Translations under genes and position numbers: made by a program
Notes under the pieces: model-generated
What the model was told of the DNA's origin: nothing
The model's database searches: none
Seen by the model: the letters and a program-made list of their open reading frames with translations, nothing else
Shown here: positions 4,382 through 9,077 of the stretch, piece after piece
Numbering within the stretch: the first letter of the stretch is position 1
How the letters are laid out: each line of letters begins with the position of its first letter
Source: CAZSNH01 sp052388455
Lineage (GTDB): Bacteria; Pseudomonadota; Alphaproteobacteria; Rhizobiales; Hyphomicrobiaceae
Assembly (NCBI GenBank): GCA_052388455.1
Contig: JBQTIA010000131.1
Span: 1-9,077, forward strand
Reading direction: 5' to 3'
DNA length: 9,077 bases

Positions 4382-6943
4382 ATGGCCAGCACGGACGATC
4401 AGCCGCGCCGATCGTTTCTCTTCTCCTTCGGGCTCGATCGGCTGGGCCTGCTGGCGCTGAAGGCGCCCTATGTCTCCGCCGCGCTGATCGTCGCGCTGAC
4501 CGCGCTGGCCATCGTCGGCGTCTCGCGAATGAAGGTCGACGATAGCCTTTCGGAGCTGTTCCGAACCGATACCAAGGAATTCGCGCAGTACGAGGAGATC
4601 GACCGGCGCTTTCCGTCGAGCGAGTACGATGTTCTGGTCGTGGTCGAAGGTCCCGACCTGCTGAAAAAGACGCAGATCGAAGCCTTCCGCAACGTCGCCG
4701 TAGAGTTGCAATTGACCGACGGCGTTGGCGGCATCGTGTCGATGATGAGTGCCCGCGGCAAGCCCGAAGAGAGCGGATATGCGCCGCCCGTGGTGCCGGA
4801 CGATTTGCCTGATGCAGGCCCCGAGTACGATTCGATCATCGCGGCGCTGCGCTCGAATGACATCGTCAAAGGAAAGTTCCTCTCCGACGACGGAACTCTG
4901 GCGCTCATCGTCATCGCCCTCGACCGGGCCATGGTCGCCGAGCGGTCGGCGCGGACGATCATCGGCGGCATCGAGGAAGCCGTCGATAAGGAGCTGGCCG
5001 GCAGCGGCCTCACGGCCAAGCTCACCGGCGCGCCGGTGATGCCGCTCGAAATCCGCAATGCCGTCGAGCGCGACAGGCTGGTCTATAACGGCCTCGGGTG
5101 TCTGGTCGGCGTCGGCGTCGCCTACATGTTTTTCCGCCGGCTCTCGCTCACCATCATCACCGTGCTCGGCCCGGCAATCGCGATCCTGTGGACGCTCGGC
5201 GCCATCGGTGGCCTCGACTATCGTCTCAATCTGTTCGTGAACGTGATTACTCCGCTGATCCTCGTCTCAGGGTTTTCGGACTCCATGCATCTGGTGTTCG
5301 CCATCCGTCGCGACATCCTGCGCGGTGTCGATCGGCTGGAGGCAGCTCGCAACGCGGTGCGCGACGTAGCCCCCGCCTGCCTGCTGACGGCGATGAACGC
5401 AGCCCTCGCCATCCTCTCCTTCCAGTTCGCGGACTCGGCGCTGATCCGCACCTTCGGCAAGGCTGCGCTGATGGCCGTCGGCATTTCCTACATCGCGGTC
5501 GCGATCGTCGTGCCGACTCTGGCGGTGCTGCTCATCCAGAAGGAGCCCGAGGCGCGCGACAATTCGGCGGGCGATGAGACGGGCGGCGTGGGCCTGCTCC
5601 AGTCGATCACCGATGCGATCGTGTCCTTCGTGTCCCGCTGGCCGTCGCCCTTCCTCGCGTTCGGGATCGTGGCGGCGATCTTGACCGGATGGGCCTACGT
5701 GCAACTCGTACCGCAGTACCGGCTGGCCGATCAGGTGCCGGACAAGGAGCAGGCGCTGGCCGCCACCGGTAGTCTCGACCAGAAGCTGACCGGCGCAAAT
5801 CCGGTGCACGTCATGATCTCGTGGAAGAGCGAGGCGCCCGCCGAGGGATGCGAAAAGCAGCCGGCGGCCAGCGGTGGTGAGACGGGCGCGGCCGAGGGCG
5901 TTCCCAATGCCCCAGTCGTCGACGGCGGAATCGAGGCAGTGCCGCCCGACGCAGGGGGGGCAGGTGCGGCGGTACCGGACACACCCCCACCCGCGGTGGC
6001 GCCACCCGCCGCCGCGCCGCCAGCGCCCGCCGGTACGGCCAGCCCCCCATCGCCGGCCGGCATCACGCTGTATGACGTCGCTACTCTGTCGGTGATCGCC
6101 CGCGCGCATGAGGTTCTGGAGAAGGAAGCCGGCCTCGGCAACGTCTGGTCGCTCGAAAGCCTGCGCAAGTGGCTGGCAGAGGCGGGTGACGCGAGCGTCG
6201 CCACCATCAAGCGCTACGTGTGCGTGCTGCCCGATCACTTGGTTCGCCGCTTCATCGCGGAGGACGAAAAGGCGGTGCTGGTGACCGCCCGCCTGCCCGA
6301 CATCGACGCCAGCGAAATCCTGCCCAAGGTCGAGTTGATCGACCGCGCCCTCGATCCCGTACGCTTGGCCCATCCGGGCTACGAAATCGCCGTGACGGGT
6401 CTCCCGGCCATCGCGGCGCGCAACTCGGCGAAGCTGATCGGCGATCTCAACTGGGGTCTGGTCGGCGACATGTTCGTCATTTTCATCTTCCTCGGCATGG
6501 CGCTGCGCTCTGTGCTGGCGGGAGTGGCCAGCATCCTGCCTTCGCTGCTGCCGATCTTCGCGACCGGTGCGCTGCTCTGGGCGACGGGGCAGGGGCTTCA
6601 GTTCGCCTCTATCATTGCGATCACCGTGGCCTTCTCACTCGCCATCGACTCGACAATCCACTTCCTCAACCGATTCCGGCTGGAGGAGGAAAAGCTCGGC
6701 GGCGGTGCGGGAAGCGAGATCCTGGCGCTGAAGCACACGGCCCATCACATCGGACCGGCGGTCGTTCTGACGACCATCGTTCTGGCGCTGGGGCTCGGCG
6801 TCACCATGCTCTCTCACCTGCCCTCCCTGCGGCTTTTCGGTCAGCTGACCGCTGTCTGCCTCTTCACCTCGCTGGTGGCCCAGCTCGTGGTGCTGCCGGC
6901 GACCATCGCCGTCTACCGCCGGTATTTCCCGCGCAAGGTCTGA
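4382..6943 (+). CDS. RND/MMPL-superfamily exporter (COG1033-like)
   Basis: Large inner-membrane transporter of 853 residues with the duplicated RND plan. TM1 (about 29-47) is followed by a periplasmic domain (about 51-225) and a five-helix bundle (about 233-385). A second copy follows: TM7 (about 423-440), a periplasmic domain, and a C-terminal bundle (about 690-845). In-membrane acidic motifs occur in both halves, GFSDSMH (Asp300) and AIDSTIHFLNRFR (Asp756), as expected for proton-coupled transport in MMPL-like proteins. Substrates of relatives include lipids and hydrophobic molecules; none can be assigned here, and it does not look like HpnN in its N-terminus. The start at ATG 4382 has GGGGGAAG 7-8 nt upstream; an in-frame GTG at 4361 overlaps that ribosome site. 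An unusual low-complexity Pro/Ala/Gly insertion (about 484-559) interrupts the second periplasmic domain and includes Cys490. No membrane-fusion or outer-membrane partner is adjacent, typical of this subgroup. Confidence 0.88.
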   Translation: MASTDDQPRRSFLFSFGLDRLGLLALKAPYVSAALIVALTALAIVGVSRMKVDDSLSELFRTDTKEFAQYEEIDRRFPSSEYDVLVVVEGPDLLKKTQIEAFRNVAVELQLTDGVGGIVSMMSARGKPEESGYAPPVVPDDLPDAGPEYDSIIAALRSNDIVKGKFLSDDGTLALIVIALDRAMVAERSARTIIGGIEEAVDKELAGSGLTAKLTGAPVMPLEIRNAVERDRLVYNGLGCLVGVGVAYMFFRRLSLTIITVLGPAIAILWTLGAIGGLDYRLNLFVNVITPLILVSGFSDSMHLVFAIRRDILRGVDRLEAARNAVRDVAPACLLTAMNAALAILSFQFADSALIRTFGKAALMAVGISYIAVAIVVPTLAVLLIQKEPEARDNSAGDETGGVGLLQSITDAIVSFVSRWPSPFLAFGIVAAILTGWAYVQLVPQYRLADQVPDKEQALAATGSLDQKLTGANPVHVMISWKSEAPAEGCEKQPAASGGETGAAEGVPNAPVVDGGIEAVPPDAGGAGAAVPDTPPPAVAPPAAAPPAPAGTASPPSPAGITLYDVATLSVIARAHEVLEKEAGLGNVWSLESLRKWLAEAGDASVATIKRYVCVLPDHLVRRFIAEDEKAVLVTARLPDIDASEILPKVELIDRALDPVRLAHPGYEIAVTGLPAIAARNSAKLIGDLNWGLVGDMFVIFIFLGMALRSVLAGVASILPSLLPIFATGALLWATGQGLQFASIIAITVAFSLAIDSTIHFLNRFRLEEEKLGGGAGSEILALKHTAHHIGPAVVLTTIVLALGLGVTMLSHLPSLRLFGQLTAVCLFTSLVAQLVVLPATIAVYRRYFPRKV

Positions 6944-6954
6944 CGCGAACCGGG

Positions 6955-6981
6955 CGTGGAGGCTCATGACGTGGAGGCTCA
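6955..6981. repeat. short tandem duplication between convergent genes
   Basis: CGTGGAGGCTCA occurs at 6955-6966 and 6970-6981, a 15-bp period in the 35-bp gap between the convergent exporter and membrane-protein genes. The TCA in the second copy (6979-6981) is the reverse-strand stop codon TGA; the first copy carries a spare TGA on the same strand, in frame. Confidence 0.7.
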
Positions 6982-8601
6982 GGGCGTGGCGTGGCCCATC
7001 AGCTCGCGATCCTCGGGTCGCAGGACCGGCTTGGAGAACGGCCACTCGAGGCTGTAGAGGGCGTCGCTCGCAGCGCACCGGGCGAAAATCAGCGGCGGTA
7101 TCGGCCGGGACGCGACTGCATTGGCCGTGAGGACCCCGCGCTCGCACTCGTCGGCCTCAGCCCTAAGAGACTGCCAGCAGGCGCGTGCAAAGACCCCCAT
7201 CTCGTTGGCGTGTGTGGCGAGTGCGACGAAGGCTGCAACCGCGAAGGCCATCGCCGCCGCGGGTGCACGCGCCTCGGGGCGCCGGCGGTGCATCACGCCG
7301 GCGAGCCAGCAGGAGAGGATCACCGTCGGCATGATCGCCCCTCGCATGGCATAGTTGTTCCAGACCGCGAACGAGACGACGGCGGTGCTGACGAGATAGG
7401 CGAACGAGGCCAGGGCGAGACGCCCGAGCAGGGTGTGGCGCTCGGCCGGCGTCGAGTTCCATCGCGCAAGCACGAACAGCCACCCGGTCTCGGCCGTCAT
7501 GAACAGCAGGGCTGCGATGATGCCCAGCAGACCGGCTGCGGAGCTGGCGAAGTTTGCTTTCCAGCGCTCGAAGGTCTCCAGGAGCAGGAAGCCACCCGAG
7601 GCGCCGCTGTCGAGATAGATGTAGGCCAGCGGCAGCGACGTCAGTGCCGCGAGAGCCGCGAGAGCGGCCAGCCGGGGGGCGCCGAGCACGCGGATGATGA
7701 GCGGAGAAAGCGCCACCACCCCTCCGATGACGGCGAAGATCGAGGAGAAGGCCGCAAACCCGACCAGCAGTCCGGCGGCGACGAACGCACGAGGATCGTT
7801 TCGAAGTTCGAGGCTCTGCGGCTTTGAAATGACGACGACCGCGAGCAGCAGCGCCGCCGCTGCCGCGAGATGATGTGGCACCCAGATCAGAGTCGTGGTC
7901 AACGTCGAGAACTGGCTGTGGACGTAGAAGCGATCCTGCCACCACTCGGCGTGATCCAGTGTCCCCGACGTCCAGTTGTTCACGGCCGCGATGCCGTCGG
8001 GGATAGCGCCCGCGAGCAGTAGCGCAGACAACGCTAACGTGCGTGCGCCGGCATCGACAGCGTGGCGGACGAAGGCGATGAGGACGGCGGCCGAGAGCAC
8101 GTTCAGAAGCAGCACGCCAAGCGCGTAGCTGAGCTTCAGCCATGCGGCACCCGTCGCCATCAGCAGGAGGTGCGACAGGGCAGCGGCCGGCATCCACGGC
8201 AGGTAGTAGAAGTGCAGGTGGTGTTGCGGCGCGAAGTTGAGTCGTGGGGGGAAGCGCTCACTCGTGACGAGGCTCGCCAGCTCCTGGAAATGCCAGTTGT
8301 CGTCGAAGGTGACTGCAGTGGCCAAGTGTCCGTCGAATCCGTCCGGCGCGTAGGCGGCAAGGCGGAGCAGGGCTGTGAAAACGGCTAGACCGAATACCGC
8401 CCATTCCGCGGGTTGCAGCCGGGTCGTGACGCCGACGAGGTGGAGCGGCCGGAAGGCGAGAAGTGCAACTGCAAAGCTGGCGGGCAGGATCAGCGGCAGC
8501 AGAGCTGACGGCGCCCCAACGGCAGTCATCGCCGAAGCCGTGACAAGGCAGGCGACGAACAGCGCCAGGGCATGACGGCAGAGAGTTCCGAGAGGGAGCA
8601 C
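6979..8601 (-). CDS. polytopic membrane protein, GT-C glycosyltransferase-like
   Basis: A 540-residue integral membrane protein with about 11-13 hydrophobic segments. After the first two to three helices comes FDDNWHFQELASL (residues 99-111), then FPPRLNFAPQHHLHFYYLPWMPAA (117-140 region). An acidic pair early in the first large extracytoplasmic loop followed by a YYLP segment recalls GT-C-fold glycosyltransferases, which use a polyprenyl-phosphate-sugar donor outside the membrane, and the large family of uncharacterised bacterial relatives. The specific acceptor and sugar are unknown, and a non-enzymatic role cannot be excluded. The C-terminus (about 475-540) is a hydrophilic segment containing four Cys residues. 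The start is a GTG at 8601: a TAA lies in frame 13 nt further upstream, and the next good start (residue 25) would cut into the first helix. The ribosome site is weak. The gene stands alone, convergent with the exporter, without neighbouring cell-envelope sugar genes. Confidence 0.75.
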   Translation of the reverse strand: MLPLGTLCRHALALFVACLVTASAMTAVGAPSALLPLILPASFAVALLAFRPLHLVGVTTRLQPAEWAVFGLAVFTALLRLAAYAPDGFDGHLATAVTFDDNWHFQELASLVTSERFPPRLNFAPQHHLHFYYLPWMPAAALSHLLLMATGAAWLKLSYALGVLLLNVLSAAVLIAFVRHAVDAGARTLALSALLLAGAIPDGIAAVNNWTSGTLDHAEWWQDRFYVHSQFSTLTTTLIWVPHHLAAAAALLLAVVVISKPQSLELRNDPRAFVAAGLLVGFAAFSSIFAVIGGVVALSPLIIRVLGAPRLAALAALAALTSLPLAYIYLDSGASGGFLLLETFERWKANFASSAAGLLGIIAALLFMTAETGWLFVLARWNSTPAERHTLLGRLALASFAYLVSTAVVSFAVWNNYAMRGAIMPTVILSCWLAGVMHRRRPEARAPAAAMAFAVAAFVALATHANEMGVFARACWQSLRAEADECERGVLTANAVASRPIPPLIFARCAASDALYSLEWPFSKPVLRPEDRELMGHATP

Positions 8602-8694
8602 GGGACACCATACTTATTTCGCGCTGATTGACATGCCGGACGGCCGGTTCCGGTGCACGCGAAATACGAAAGCTGTCCCCAGTGTCGTCGCGAT
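8602..8694. other. intergenic region with no gene seen
   Basis: A short gap between the GTG of the membrane protein gene and the end of the Uma2 remnant. It contains an AT-richer patch (ATACTTATTTC, 8610-8620) just upstream of the GTG, which on the minus strand could hold a -10 element (AATAAG), but no matching -35 box is convincing. Confidence 0.4.
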
Positions 8695-8949
8695 TCAGGT
8701 TGTCAGGCCCGTGCGCGGATAAAGCCGCTCCAACGGCAACTCCAGCTCAATGGAGTTGAGGACGAGCGCACCGCCCCCAGGTATCAATTCGCGAGCTTAT
8801 CCATGGGCGCGCCGATAGACCTCGATCTGTGCCACGTCCTGTTCGGCAATGACGTATTCCTGCAAGAACGATATGCGCCGATAGGCCTCCAGCTTCTCGG
8901 TGCGATCCGTGCGCTCTGTCGTCGGCGATAAAACCTCCACCAGAAGGAT
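8695..8949 (-). pseudogene. Uma2-family (DUF820) nuclease-like gene remnant
   Basis: The minus strand reads ILLVEVLSPTTERTDRTEKL, then EAYRRISFLQEYVIAEQDVAQIEVYRRAHG. This is the recognisable C-terminal core of Uma2 proteins, predicted PD-(D/E)XK nucleases with the consensus VEVLSPST-DR-EK-EAYR and an EY segment. An in-frame TAA (8799-8797) follows HGK-region residue Gly. Past it, the same frame continues with 33 codons that still read like a Uma2 end (GGGALVLNSIELELPLERLY), to TGA at 8697-8695. The N-terminal half of a normal protein of about 190 residues is missing. The frame instead runs into a palindromic repeat at 8949, and an ATG at 9060 lies within that repeat, so the apparent 87-residue ORF is a chimaera. 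The missing half could lie beyond the right window edge. Two lesions make a pseudogene the best reading. Confidence 0.75.
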
Positions 8950-9076
8950 GCAGGGGAATCGCATTTGGACGTAGGTTGGGTCGAGGCACGAGACCCAACA
9001 ACTTTGGTCGCTCGAGTTTGTTGGGTCTCCTTCGTCGACCCAACCTACATTTCGCGCCATATGCGATTGCCCTGCA
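8949..9076. repeat. compound inverted repeat (paired REP-like units)
   Basis: Two copies of one repeat unit face each other. The left copy begins TGCAGGGGAATCGCAT (8949-8964); the right copy ends with its reverse complement at 9061-9076 with one mismatch. Inside, GTAGGTTGGGTCGA (8971-8984) pairs perfectly with TCGACCCAACCTAC (9035-9048), and AGACCCAACA (8991-9000) with TGTTGGGTCT (9019-9028). Each copy also folds alone: GTTGGGTC...GACCCAAC occurs in both (8975-8999 and 9020-9044). The whole could form a cruciform of about 128 bp around a short centre (9001-9018). It abuts the truncated Uma2 gene. GTAGGTTGGGT-type repeats are common intergenic elements in proteobacteria. Confidence 0.85.
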
Positions 9077-9077
9077 G

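Noticed and set aside
5267..6373. 368-codon minus-strand ORF with Gly/Arg/Trp-rich section
   Set aside because: Antisense to the exporter; the repetitive part is just the reverse of the Pro/Ala-rich insertion.
7163..8197. 344-codon minus-strand and 278-codon plus-strand (6991-7827) ORFs
   Set aside because: Both are shadows of the GT-C-like membrane protein gene and show Arg/Gly-rich composition without motifs.
8971..9048. Intrinsic transcription terminator or CRISPR-like repeat
   Set aside because: There is no T-tract and only two inverted copies without spacers; paired REP-like units explain it better.
8797..9060. Intact 87-residue protein
   Set aside because: Its first 37 or so residues are the translation of a palindromic repeat, and coding similarity continues past its stop codon, so it is a pseudogene fragment rather than a complete gene.

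Overview
The window is a GC-rich stretch of chromosome-type DNA with strong G/C preference at third codon positions, alphaproteobacterial in character. The basis for that is a Tat-exported flavocytochrome c sulfide dehydrogenase flavoprotein, a TusA-type sulfur carrier, GC-rich promoters with TTGAC-type -35 boxes, and short intergenic hairpin repeats of a kind common in the Rhizobiales. The lineage is an inference; no rRNA or marker protein is present to confirm it.

Layout, left to right. (1) Positions 1-233 hold two adjacent, similar palindromic elements of about 75 bp. Each is bounded by CTAG and looks like a non-autonomous insertion element. (2) 300-1643 (+) encodes a FccB/SoxF-type sulfide dehydrogenase flavoprotein. 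(3) 1687-3021 (-), convergent with it, encodes a 12-helix APC-superfamily amino acid permease. (4) Divergent from the permease is a 63-residue exported acidic peptide (3139-3330, +, GTG start), then a 97-codon hypothetical gene (3475-3768, +). The 3' end of the latter runs into the 3' end of a convergent tRNA-Val(CAC) gene (3754-3828, -), which has a clear promoter of its own. (5) 3935-4165 (-) encodes a TusA/SirA-family sulfur carrier. It is divergent from a large RND/MMPL-superfamily exporter (4382-6943, +), and an 8-bp-arm inverted repeat lies between the two. (6) 6979-8601 (-), convergent with the exporter, encodes a polytopic membrane protein resembling GT-C glycosyltransferases. (7) 8695-9077 holds the C-terminal remnant of a Uma2-family nuclease gene, broken by an in-frame TAA and abutting a 128-bp compound inverted repeat.

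The genes do not form an operon; almost every neighbour pair is convergent or divergent. The only thematic link is sulfur: FccB oxidises sulfide in the periplasm and TusA carries persulfide sulfur in the cytoplasm, but they are far apart and on opposite strands, so co-function is speculative. No fccA (cytochrome c subunit) is visible in the window. I found no convincing new multi-gene system. The most unusual content is the two classes of palindromic repeats, the small secreted CWDPDIEFPVPC peptide, the tRNA-overlapping ORF, and the Pro/Ala-rich insertion in the exporter.
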